Positions 53,555-64,000 of a stretch of 64,000 nt of DNA are shown one piece after another. How positions within the stretch are numbered: position 1 is the stretch's first letter; every line of letters begins with the position of its first letter. Under the pieces are notes generated by a model. It saw nothing but the letters and a program-made list of their open reading frames with translations, was not told where the DNA came from and searched no databases. The translations under genes were made by a program, and so were the position numbers. Source of the stretch: Isoetes taiwanensis (taxonomy: Eukaryota; Streptophyta; Lycopodiopsida; Isoetales; Isoetaceae); the NCBI GenBank assembly GCA_021234155.1, contig JAJEKV010000056.1, positions 3,705,330 through 3,769,329 of the forward strand. The letters are read 5' to 3'.

Positions 53555-56500
53555 GCACCTTGTTTCTATTGTTAATTGTGGGTTGTTGCAGGGATTTCTA
53601 AAATGGCGTTCCTATATACGTTAAATGAATAAGGAGTTATTAAGAAAACTAGCGGTAATGCAGGGTTGGGGTAAAAGGTGGAAGGCCGGGGGATGTGGTG
53701 TTTGTTATGGAAGAAGAATGATAAGGATAAGTTAGGAGTGGAAAAATGCAAGAGGGAGAATCTATCATGGTTGTTAGTAGTTTCTTTGTAATTTATCTAT
53801 TTCACGCCTCTTCATCTTGTTGACTATAATGTCTGGACATATGCCCTTCCTCCTCACTTTCCCTCCTTACGTTCTTCACAACTGCCCATATGATAATAAG
53901 AATATTGTTCGAATGGATGGTATGGATACAGGTGGCTAATGACCTGTAATTTTAGCTATGGAACTTCATCACTTTGCCAAGATATTACACATTTTTCGGC
54001 AAGACTTTCATAGAGAAACCATTTGTTTGAAGTCATGTGTTTTGTATGAGTGTGTCTTATGTTGTAAGGAAATGATACAATATGGAGTGTAACTATTCTC
54101 TGATTTAAAAACTTATTTTCTATTTTGGTCTTACTGTCTCTTTTCATCGCCAACATAACAATAGCCAGAGCATAAACAATAGGAAAATCGTGAAGATTTG
54201 CAGAAGACTTGCATTGTCATTGTAAGCCTCAATATTTCAGTTGATGGCTTTTCATAGGCATTTGCAAATGGAATAAGCAAGATCTTTTAGGAAAAATTGT
54301 CCGGGATTGGTCGGCCATGGAGGTCTCCTGCCGCAAATCCGATGCTCCATTTCTTGTCTTCGTCGGATTTAGAGTGCCCAACTGCCAGCTTCTTACTTTC
54401 CTGCATCATCAGTCGTGATTCCTTAGTTATTTATACTTACACACAGAGTAGTCCTTGCGAGTAGTCCTTGCGTCTGTAACTAGATGCAGAGCTATTAACA
54501 ACATAGCAAATATGAATGCAGACACCAAAGCATGCTTCCTGCCATTGCATGCCAGCTTACACTTTAAATTCTTGTGTTTTGCGCTTGTTATAACATGTGT
54601 AATTTTGTATGAAGTCCATGTTTGTTACACAAACACACAAAGAAGAGTTCTTTCGAATCATTCACTGTCCTATTGACAAGGAGAACAGAGCTCTAAATCC
54701 AGCCATACCTATCTCTAATGATAAAGAGGTAGTCGTGAAATTGCAAATAGATAAGCATAATAGAATCTTACCTCCACAAAATTTGGTAAAACACAGAGCC
54801 AACACCACTGTTTATGTCAGGATTCTCCATCTTCAGTTTTAAGGGATGCACCTTCCCTTTCTTGGCAAAATTTAAAAGCAAGTTAGAATATGTAATACAT
54901 ATACGTAAAAGGACATTAGCAGAAGGAGACTTTACCCATGAGCTATAAGAAAAAAAAAACTCTAGGAGTAGCTGCATGTATATGATCTGAAGCCGAATTC
55001 CTTCAACATGGCAATATAAATAAAAAAAGGAAGCTTACTACAACGGTTTGTCAATCATGGCTGTATGTAGGGCAGACATAAGAATTTAAAGGGCAAACTC
55101 TTCTCTGTTCTACAAATGTGCCAGAATGAAAACGGAGAGCTGATCGCAAGCTTGCTGCTGCAGTTGGAGATGGGAACCCTTCTACGGCTTTGATTCAAGC
55201 TGAAGACGGTATCGAGGCCGCTAAATTCCTTTACCAAAACCGTTTTGTTCTGAAACAAATACTGGCAGAAAATCTAAGACATGGCGTCCTCTGCAGGTTA
55301 GCCAGAAACATAAGGGCATAAGAGATCCTTACTTCAAAACATGAAGAAAAAGCTGTAAAAGTAAATTACATCCCGCCAAATAAAGTAGCGCATGCTCCAG
55401 TTGTTTCAAAAACTGATCAGACTAACTCTATATGCCAGTTTCGTCAAAGCAGAGAGCACTGAAACGATGGGTCCTAAAGCCTGCACGATAGTTAGAAGCT
55501 AAAAGGTAGGCTACGAACTCAAAGCTATTGCAGTAAATGATAAAGTAAAATGCTTCCTAGTATCAAACACAATACCTCGGCAAGATAACAGATGTTGATG
55601 ATCAACATGCCACCTATGAACTTCCACATGCCATATTAGAGCTAGCAGATGCCGGCCATATCAGAGCTAGCAGAGGCCGATCAAATACCCTGCAACATCA
55701 AAGGGTTAGATCAAAGCAAGACTCCTCAGACGCATCAAACCTAACAAGAACGAGATCGAAAAGAACGAGAGCGAAATAAGGGAGAGGTCGAATACTTCGG
55801 CAGACAAATACTTGATTTTCTAATTTCCCTGACCCTACGATCAGAAAATAAAGAATCGGACGGCTAAAAATGGAAATAGCTGACGTGGCATGACACGTGG
55901 CATAGCTAGGAATACAGGAAAATGGGCAGGGGGGGTTAGGCAACCCTGCTAAAAAAATGGGTTTGACTACTACCGCACCCAAACGTCACCCGAAAAATAC
56001 CTGAAAAAACCTTGGCATTTTAGGTAATTGGAGGTAATTGGGGGGTGGTGAAGGTTATGGTGATGGAAAGCTCACATGATAAATGTCCTGTGACCCTAAC
56101 TGGTCGGAATCTTTTTAACAAAGTTTCCAAATTGCAATTGTATTCTTATTCCATTTCACAAATTAATTGAAGTCAGAGACGAAAACAATGTCCACGCCTT
56201 AGAGAACAAGTTTCAAAGGAACTTGGCAAATCTGAAAAAAGAAAGAAATCTTGGTGTTACTTGAGCACTCTTTAGCAGAGGGAAGTGTTACACACCACAC
56301 ATCAGTCGACATCTTCACCCAGGCTGATGAAACACTACAATGTCGACTTTCTAAATTTCCAGTATATGAAGCTTGGCTAAGAGCACGAGAGTTTTCCCCT
56401 TATGCAACGAAATTGCGAAATTGAGGTAAGTTTTTTTGAAGATTCTATTGTTCTTTCTTGCTTTTTAGAAGCAGACAAGCAGATTAGTATGAGCAGGTTT

Positions 56501-56985
56501 TGTATGAGCCGATAATTGGAGAAACAGATTGGTATGATATGCCCTGTTCAGATTGTGGCTACTAATAACTTGTATCAGATCAGATAAGCATCCTTTTAGC
56601 CACTCGATGTTGCCTTTGTCTGGCCTCTAAAACCAAAAACTTGAAGAAAATTTCAATTCTATGCCCTGCCCTGCGTTCTACCTTAAATGCTCTCTGCCGA
56701 AGTGCACCAAAATTCGAATTCATATCATACTGCTGCATGCAGCAGTAGCCAAATCTGCACCCTGCTGGCTCATTTGATGGGCTGCTCATATTGCAAATCC
56801 GCTGGTCTTTGTAGTACTAGTCTTTGTATTTGCTTTGTATAGTTCATATCCAGTTCTACTTTTCTGTCTTTCCATATGGACTAATTGCAGGAACAATTAC
56901 TGTCAAGTTTAGACTTCATTCAGGCTTTGTCTTTGTCTGTGCAGCAAAATTTGTTCTAAATTGTGTTGTAAAATCCTTATTGCAT
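53555..56985. other. Non-coding, repeat fragments
   Basis: It contains split pieces of the 46-48 kb repeat (53555-53640 and 55950-56010). A coding-like frame near 55130-55310 (KLAAAVGDGNPSTALIQAED) could be an old exon. Nothing else is supported. Confidence 0.4.
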
Positions 56986-56989
56986 GTTT

Positions 56990-57835
56990 GAATATTTGAA
57001 CATAAATTATGCAGTGAGATATGGCTTTGGCCGAGGGAAGCCAATTTGAATCCTTGAAGGAACTTCGACGAGCAGTGAGCAGTGAGGGATGATGCAATCA
57101 ATTCTCGCGTTGAGCTGAAGGTGATCAAAGCAGATAAAGGAAGGTAAATTTCTCCATGTGATTCATTCGAAACCTTTCTTTCTACATTCTTGACGTGAGA
57201 ATCATTTTGCTAGATTTACTATTCAATGCAAATCTCTTGGATGTCCATGGAGGTTGCATGCATCTTGTATTCAAGGTGGTCCAGCATGCCAGATCAAGTC
57301 AAATAGGGAAGAGCACAACCGTGGTGGCACGCAACACTTGGGAAACAAAGAAGCAAAGCAAGCTAAAAATGGTTGGCTGAAAAATCGTTGGAGAAGTTCA
57401 AAGATCATCCTGCTTACAAACCAAAGGAACTCATTGCTGACTTGCGCCGTGAAAAAGGCATTTCTATCTCCTACAGGGTATTCTGGAAAGCAAAAGAAAG
57501 CGCGCAAAAGAAAGCGCACATGCTCAAATTTATGGGGATCATACTGTTGCATATCGAAAACTTCATAATTATTGTCAAAACATATTGGAAGCTAATCCTG
57601 GTACTGTGTGCACATGCAGCAGTCGCTATTCTGTTCAGAAAAGAGCGTGGCAATCTTATGCACACATAGCATATTCATTGCAGTCCTATTGTGATACAAG
57701 GAGCCAGTATTCCCAGTGATTTTAGCACACGATGATGTTATTGGAGGCCTGTTACCACCAGCCACACGAAGACCTGGACGTCCAAAAACCAAACGTCAGA
57801 GAAGAGAGAACAACATTGTGGAAGGTGTAATGGGA
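56990..57835 (+). pseudogene. MULE transposase, internally deleted
   Basis: 57015-57145 encodes ALAEGSQFESLKELRRAV and VELKVIKADKGR, ending at a donor. Then 57235-57470 has the MuDR DNA-binding domain pattern (CPWRLHASCIQ…CQIKSNREEH…NKEAK) followed by KFKDHPAYKPKELIADLRREKGISISY. It jumps to a C-terminal tail near 57725-57800 (LLPPATRRPGRPKTKRQRR). The catalytic DDE core and SWIM finger are missing, so this is a deletion derivative. Confidence 0.7.
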
Positions 57836-57847
57836 AGGGACACAATA

Positions 57848-58149
57848 AGGGCATTTTGGTAATTCAGTTTGGTGTGTAAGGGTATGTAGGTAATTAAGTT
57901 TGATGTGTAGGGCAGTTTGGTAATTAAGTTTGGTGTAAATTGATGAAAATTGATATGAATAGGCATTTTGGTGATTAAGTTTGATGTATAGGGGTATTTT
58001 GGTAATAAAGTTTGGTGTGTAAGGGGAAATTGGTAATTTGATTGTATGTTTATTTTATACAGTGTATTTATGTGAGCCAGGGGCATTTTGGTAATTCTAG
58101 AGCATTTTAGTAATTACGCAAACTCATAAGGGTATTTTGGTAGTTTTCC
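57848..58149 (+). repeat. Minisatellite, about 30-bp units
   Basis: About eight diverged units of 'gggcattttggtaattaagtttggtgtgta', some with insertions of 20-25 bp. It lies just after the MULE fragment and may be a subterminal repeat. Confidence 0.8.
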
Positions 58150-59782
58150 CTTTAATATTATACCCAAGAAACTGTCAAAAGCCACGACCATCAATCCCTA
58201 GGCATAAATTTAGCAATGTCTTGGTAAATGGCATAAGTATGTATTCCTTTTATTGTCAAATCAGTTGTATATAGCTATGGCGCCAGCATATATCTGCACA
58301 AAATGAACTATGCATAAACACAAACCCCAACTGAACTATGTGGCCACATGACTTCTATAGCAAATTGGCAGAGAATTATGTGACCTTAGGCAAAATGAGG
58401 AAGCGCTAGAACTTATTCGACCAATCAAATACCTACACAGATGCTAAAGCTTTCCTAAATAAAGCTTCACAGGACTATCCTCCTGCAACCAGCAGCTCAA
58501 TCAGCAAACCACAACAAGATCCCATATCATGAACCCTTGGTCATCCCTACCCTAATGTCATGTCATAACTTATAACAGGTAATAGAAAGGCACGGTTAAA
58601 TTTTGGTTACGTGTAAATGTCAAGAAAAGTATGTACATAATCATATTCGAAGTTTTGTGGCCAGCACTGGCCAGTTAAAAACTAATCATGCAATGTTCCA
58701 TCTAGTATTATTTACTATGCGCACAGGAATAAACATGACGCGAATGTCTCATATGCAAAGGTTATTTCTTTCACCTCCCCACCAAATAGCACTGTCAATC
58801 CACCTGATCCACCTGCAAAGAAATAGTTGGTCTAGTTTCAGCCTGCAGCACAAAACGACACAAATGTGCTAAAATCTTACCAGCACAAGTTATATGAGCA
58901 AAGTAGGCAATGTACAAGAACATTAGAATTAGACTGATAGCATGACATAGTTCTAAACCAATCCAGCAGCCCATTGAAGGTGTCTAGGGTTGGGATGATA
59001 CTGATTAGTGCCAAAAGTTTGGACAGGACAATCAGCCCTGGAAGGTCACAATTTTCTTTGGGCCAACAGTCTGGCTGTATCTCTGCAAAAACACTAAGAT
59101 TTTACACGATCATCATGGTCTGTTCTCATCGGATGCAGAGATGGTGGCAAGACAAAAACACAACTCACTGAGACAGAATGCACAGAGAATCAATCTGTTC
59201 CTTTACCAGTCCCAGCTTGGTTGTATTAATATCCCAGATATGTAAGAATAAAGACATCATCATACCATCATAATGAAAGTGCCTGTTATGTCAGAAAATC
59301 CCACTAAGATCTAATGCAAAGTGAATTCCAAAGGCGAGTGTGAAACCCTTCTCCTTCACTTACAAATAAGAAATCCTATGTTGCACTAAAGATCACACCA
59401 TTGTGCGTATTGGATAGTCCCTCGTAATTTGCATTGCCAAAAATGGTTTCCTATCATTATGCACAAATCTTAACATAACATTCAGGTGTAAGACTAACTT
59501 AAGAACTGTCATTTGCAATCTAGCATCTATTCACTTTGCCACCTAACATGGTTAAAAACAAAACCAAATTGGCTGATATGTACCTTAATGATGTACAGAA
59601 TCTTGGAGAAGAGATCCAACTGAACTCGGACATGAATAGTCAACCAAACTATTCTCCATGAAACTAACATAAATGTAGAAATGAAACCATAGTCTGTTAT
59701 GGATGTGACATGGCCATGGGAGGTCTTCAGATCAATAAGAATATGGTAGCAATACTCAGAAAAGTCCATTTAGGAATTCCAT
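58150..59782. other. 3' flank of the Ulp1-like gene, no gene seen
   Basis: AT-rich sequence without supported genes on either strand. Confidence 0.5.
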
Positions 59783-62011
59783 TCATATTCCACGTCCTCT
59801 AGATGGAGCCTTCCTCCCTCTTGCAGGAAATTTTTTTCCCCGTTTTGCTGCTGCAATCACACCTTGTGCATTCTTTTCAAATGGTCTGTAAGTAAAACAG
59901 TCGAATACAACAGACAGCAAGTATCTGAATGACTTCCTTTCCTCCGTGGCACAAATGTTCATGATCCAATCTCTTGTGAACTTAGAGAAAGTTAAAACAA
60001 TGCGAATGTTAAATATCAGAACACTTTGAAAACCCTAGAAACCTACAGTAAGCAAACTAATAAAATGAGAATCTTACCGCAGTTGGTGGTGTATTTGTTG
60101 GTTGCAAAACAAAACCCTCGATGAAATAGCGGCCATACAAACATGTCCAAACACCACAATCGGATGCACTACCTTGAGAAGGAAGGTCACATTTAACTAA
60201 GCTTGCATTGGCCAAATTATTATCATGGAATCCCCATTTATTCCACAGCTTCAAAAAAATTCTGACATAAACCACCAGTCACATATTAGCATTTGAAACA
60301 AAGAATGCATAATGCAAAACAGGAATACAATTACTTACTGACGGATATATGGCTCTAAATCTCGGTGGAACCCATCGAGCGAGTCTAAATATAAAAGTGC
60401 AGGCTGCTCTACTCCTATGGCAGCACAAATTTGTGGATCATTTACAAGGATCCAGAGGCTCCAGTGAAAACTACGAACCATAATAAAAATAAGTAGTAAC
60501 TTTAAGTGAAATACGAAACTTGGCAATCAATTCAACTAAAAGACTCACTCATTGCATGCTGGCAAAAAATAAACCTTAACATCAGAAATTCCATTAGGTC
60601 TATGAGTTGGAGGAAGAGGCAATTTAGCCACTAGAGTTGCCAATGACATGTCATCTCCCCTTAGTTGCAGGCCCAGCAAACAAGGGTTTAGAAAAACACA
60701 TCCTGGACGCAGACTCAAAGGAATTACATGGCAAAGAATCCTGAACAAACAAACAAACTAGTTAACTTGAAAACCATTATATAATTTGAAGATGACAGCA
60801 AAAAGGGACAGAACGTACGTAAAATAAGCTCCAACTACATCACTGCTGATCCAAGCTAGTCTAGCCTTCTCTGAATTACCACAGTCCTCCTGCTCCACCA
60901 TTGCAAGGGTCTCTGCATCTATGGTGAAGTCCTGACCCCACCAAGATGAATGCAAGTGATATGGCAAGACAAGACTAGTAGTTAAAGCTCGGCTACTATG
61001 TGCCCTCTCCTTGAATGAGCATTGAAATCTCTCATGTGCCAATGCAAATATCTTAAGATCCAACCGCAAATTGGGCCTCAGATGGACCATTGTGCTGCAC
61101 AAAGGTAGACCACCTGACCCTGGGCTAACCACTAGAGTAAGGTCAAGACGCAGTGCATTGCTGCAGGGAGGACAAATAGTGTCTGCTGAGTCTTGAGAAA
61201 TAGCTAATGGCTCCTCGTATTCTACTAGGGCTCCAATACTGTAATCACCACCTTCACCTTCATCCTCATCAGAGTCAAAGTGACCATATCTTTCCTTTAT
61301 TCCTTGAGCAATCTTTCTTATCCTCTCGTCCTTGTTAGCCCTGTATGCAGCCTCTCGTTGCTGTACATACTTGTCCACAAACTCACTGGCATCACATTGT
61401 GTCAAGTCTTGACGCCCTCCTATCAAAATTTGAGCAACCTTCTTGGCTGCCTGTGCCCATCTTCTCTTTCCCTGTCTAATTTGCTGCTCAAAATGCCACT
61501 CTGGGTCCCCCAACCTTTTCATTTGTACTGGTCCCCAATCCCGAACTCTTACATTAGCAGGATCTTTTGGGATCCTCCCTCGTTTAGCACCTTGCAATGG
61601 TTCCATCAGTTGATGAACTCTCCAACGATGCACCTCTAGCTCTATCTTCTTCCCATATGTCTTGGAGCAATTGGGAATATCACAAAACCAACGTTTGACA
61701 GTGTAATCATAGTGATATTGCTGAGAGGGTGCAACTTGACCACTCTCTTCAACATCCCCTACAGTTAGTTGTCCACAATCAGGACTATCCATTGAAAACT
61801 CAACTCCTGATGGTTGGCCTCCATGTGAGGAAGTAATGCCATCTGATATATGACAACCTAAATCAGGATCCCTTGTCTCCTCATCTTGGCTAGCTAATCT
61901 TTCCATAGTAACAAAAGCATCTTCCAATCCAGCTACTTGGGACTGGAGGCTTTTGAATTCTGTTTCTGGAACTTGCAAACTGAAAGGTTTGTTCTCAGAA
62001 GCACAATCCAT
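59783..62011 (-). CDS. C2H2 zinc-finger / Ulp1-like (C48) cysteine protease, intact 5-exon gene
   Basis: Exons on the minus strand: 62011-60819, 60740-60549, 60470-60339, 60261-60078, 59980-59783. All are GT-AG, all phases agree, and they total 1,899 nt (632 residues plus stop). ATG 62011 gives MDCASENKPFSLQVPE. Residues about 105-140 contain a C2H2 finger (CDIPNCSKTY…VHRWRVH). The C-terminal 230 residues are a SUMO/ubiquitin-like protease domain: WISSDVVGAYF, catalytic His in FHWSLWILV, Asp in LLYLDSLDG, and Gln and Cys in SQGSASDCGVW. The protein ends in a basic tail GKKFPARGRKAPSRGRGI. Expected role: cleavage of SUMO or similar modifiers in the nucleus. Ulp1-like genes are often carried by plant MULE and CACTA elements. 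Here the gene is intact among decayed elements, so it is either a host gene or a recent passenger. Confidence 0.85.
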
Positions 62012-62840
62012 AACGTACCTAAATCTGCAACTAACATTGTATCAGTACAGTTCGTATCCAATCCCATTCACATATATGTTGAAGCTCGCAACTATTATAT
62101 TTTCTTATCATCTTTCCCCTGAAAAGCAGTGACAATGCATTATTATTTCTACATTCATTCAGCATTAAAGTTCATATAATCAAACAGGTCTGCAATTGTC
62201 AATATAACTGTAATTCACACAATACATAGCAATTCACACAATACTTATTAACCACCGTTGCAATCTTAATAGACACAGTCATGCTTGGATATAAATCATC
62301 TCAAACCTGAACGGCTTAACGAAATCTTCTTAAACCCAAGATACTCAATGCTTTAAATTTTTGAAAACTACTCAATTTTGATGCCATTTCATATTAAGTA
62401 CCTGAAATAACTGTTCGCACACAATTTACCCAAGATTCAATTTTGCCTATTTGGAATAGCCAATCTTTGTGCAATGAGGTATAATTTAAGCATTTTAACT
62501 AGACCTAAGGCGAAATCACAAAAACCAAACTGTAAAACGGGTCCAAATAAAATTTCAAAACAGGGTTGTAGAAGCACACCTTAAGGTTTAGTTTGATAGG
62601 AAACACCAACAGCTCTATGATTTCAAAAGAACTAGCATGGTGGCCACTACGATGACAGGCCGAAACTCCAAGATACGGCGTGGTGATAATGGGATCGGCG
62701 ATAACAAAACCTATGGCGATAACGGAACTTGTTATACACGTGATTTTTTAAACGGGTTCCATGTCACTTTTTTTGTTGCCACGTCTATCCAACCCTAAAC
62801 TAGTATCTAAGGGCGCATCCCCATTATACGAAAAAAAGGG
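62012..62840. promoter_or_regulatory. 5' flank of the Ulp1-like gene
   Basis: AT-rich, no ORF. It probably contains the promoter, and I see no distinctive motif. A donor-like 'cgtacctaaatc' (minus GTACG) lies right beside the ATG, so a 5' UTR intron may end there. Confidence 0.3.
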
Positions 62841-63515
62841 CCCCTGAAATTACAAACAGCAGCTTTTTTCAAGAAAAAAAATAGAGTCGATTATGCCTGC
62901 ATCGTCCCCTGCCGTCCCCTTATAACAGGCGCCGCCAACATTCTTGCCGGAAATTTGCCAGAAAAGTGGGAAAAAGCAAAATTTCAGTGTCCCATTTCTT
63001 TCGTCGGTGAATTTTGGCGAGCATGAAATTTCGCCTGAAATTTCGAGGTGACCTGGCAGAGTCCACTCGCGGCTGATGTCGCTCGTGGATCCGCCATCTC
63101 ACTTCGAAATTTTAGGCGAAATTTCGAGCTCCCAGAATTACACCTTCCGAAAATTGGGTTTGCCATGTCATCGGAACTGGATTCCTACAATTTATCAGGT
63201 GCATACCATTCCTATTACCATGGGTGAATTTCTGGTTTCTTGGCGAGCTACAGGACAAACCGGAACTGACCTACAAGACGAATATAGTTGCTAGAGGACA
63301 AACCCAGCTTGCTAGAAGACAAACCCAAGGCTTGACTTGGGCAATTCGGAAGTCCTTGAGGACTTCTGAAGAAAGGGAAGGTCCCCTGGACTCGTCAGTA
63401 GAACTCCAGTGCCTTGAAGGTAATGGGAATGATTTTTTCCTGGCTGGGTTTGCCATGTGACAAAGTCAGGCCTAAAATAACGGCCTAATTGGGATAACGT
63501 CCTAAAGGTCTTACA
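62841..63515. repeat. Inverted repeat cluster 'gaaatttcgcc', no gene
   Basis: 63020-63050 (catgaaatttcgcctgaaatttcgagg) pairs with 63100-63132 (cacttcgaaattttaggcgaaatttcgagc). It resembles the arms of a foldback element. The open frames here are short and not convincing. Confidence 0.45.
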
Positions 63516-63520
63516 TAAAT

Positions 63521-63989
63521 TGTAACGGGCCCATAGTAGACCGCTCGAGTATTCGAACCTTGAATGTGCCTGTGGGGCGTTCCCGAGACACCGGCATAAA
63601 TGGGTAGAAGCGACTACTCATAAACGTCTAGACGGTTTTGCCCATTTGGTTAAGGGCATGTCGGTTAGGAACGTTACAGTTGGTATCAGAGCAGGTCTCG
63701 AGTTCGAGTCTCCATGGGTGCCTATATGCATGGGTAATTTGTAAAGACTTGGTAATTATTGTGACATGGTATGACATAGACATGATATAGCTTTGATGCT
63801 CGAGGACGAGCATAGTTCTAGTGGGAGAGACTGTAACGGGCCCATGGTAGACCGCTCGAGTATTCGAACCTTGAATGTGCCTGTGGGACGTTCCCGAGAC
63901 ACCGGCATAAATGGGTAGAAGCGACTACTCATAAACGTCTAGACGGTTTTGCCCAGTTGGTTAAGGGCATGTCGGTTAGGAACGTTACA
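63521..63989 (+). mobile_element. Complete TRIM retroelement, 469 bp
   Basis: Two 158-bp LTRs (63521-63678 and 63832-63989) differ at only about three bases. They start TGTAACG and end CGTTACA. The primer site TGGTATCAGAGCAGG lies at 63681-63695, and a purine-rich GTGGGAGAGAC (63821-63831) precedes the 3' LTR. TSD TAAAT lies at 63516-63520 and 63990-63994. It has no coding capacity. It is the youngest member of the family seen at 1-198, 7631-7910 and 8543-9071. Confidence 0.93.
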
Positions 63990-64000
63990 TAAATTGGGCA

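Noticed and set aside
61280-61639. 119-codon plus-strand ORF
   Set aside because: Antisense shadow of exon 1 of the C2H2/Ulp1-like gene.

Overview
The window looks like a repeat-rich, intron-containing stretch of a land-plant nuclear genome. The evidence is GT-AG introns in plant-style genes, initiator-Met tRNA primer sites (TGGTATCAGAGC) after several LTRs, Ty1/copia, Ty3/gypsy, TRIM, LINE, MULE and MITE sequences, and the 3' end of an SMG1 kinase gene (lost in Arabidopsis but kept in mosses and many other plants). A large-genome, possibly non-flowering plant is my inference. I cannot name the species.

Layout. 1-10972: TRIM, copia and gypsy remnants, one MULE-type MITE (6464-6885), and the first copy of a duplicated block (1-4210, repeated at 8866-10972 and 23954-26064). 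10973-23953: a 12,981-bp DNA transposon inserted in the second copy, with 30-bp terminal inverted repeats and a 6-bp target duplication (TAAGGA). The unoccupied site is preserved in the first copy near 2090-2098. The transposon carries a degraded DUF7869-like transposase gene on the minus strand. On the plus strand it has a small acidic nuclear-type protein, a coiled-coil protein, and a five-exon gene joining a methyltransferase-like segment to an FCP1/HAD-like domain. Its introns contain arrays of the dyad CACGCCWGGCGTG, mostly at exact 32-bp spacing.

23954-31344: the rest of the gypsy remnant, LINE fragments, a MITE and a minus-strand gypsy gag. 31345-44404: a complete-ended chromovirus (Ty3/gypsy) with 1.62-kb LTRs, TSD ACCTC, a primer site and a polypurine tract. 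Between the 5' LTR and gag it carries about 4.5 kb of extra gene-like sequence, including an intact 314-codon ORF whose C-terminal 122 residues are a histone H3 domain (34621-34986). gag and pol are frameshifted and the reverse transcriptase active-site motif is changed. The integrase ends in a chromodomain-like segment.

44405-64000: a SINE-like fragment, tandem 0.7-0.8 kb repeats, SMG1 3' exons ending in an FATC domain (48858-51142, probably from 48036), a deleted MULE transposase (56990-57835), a minisatellite, an intact five-exon C2H2 plus Ulp1/SENP-like protease gene (59783-62011, minus strand), and a complete TRIM element (63521-63989).

The two strongest novelties are the histone-H3-carrying chromovirus and the 13-kb transposon with the methyltransferase-like/FCP1-like accessory gene and dyad arrays in its introns. 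Many frameshifts are 1-nt events, some at homopolymers, so assembly error is a real alternative to genuine decay.
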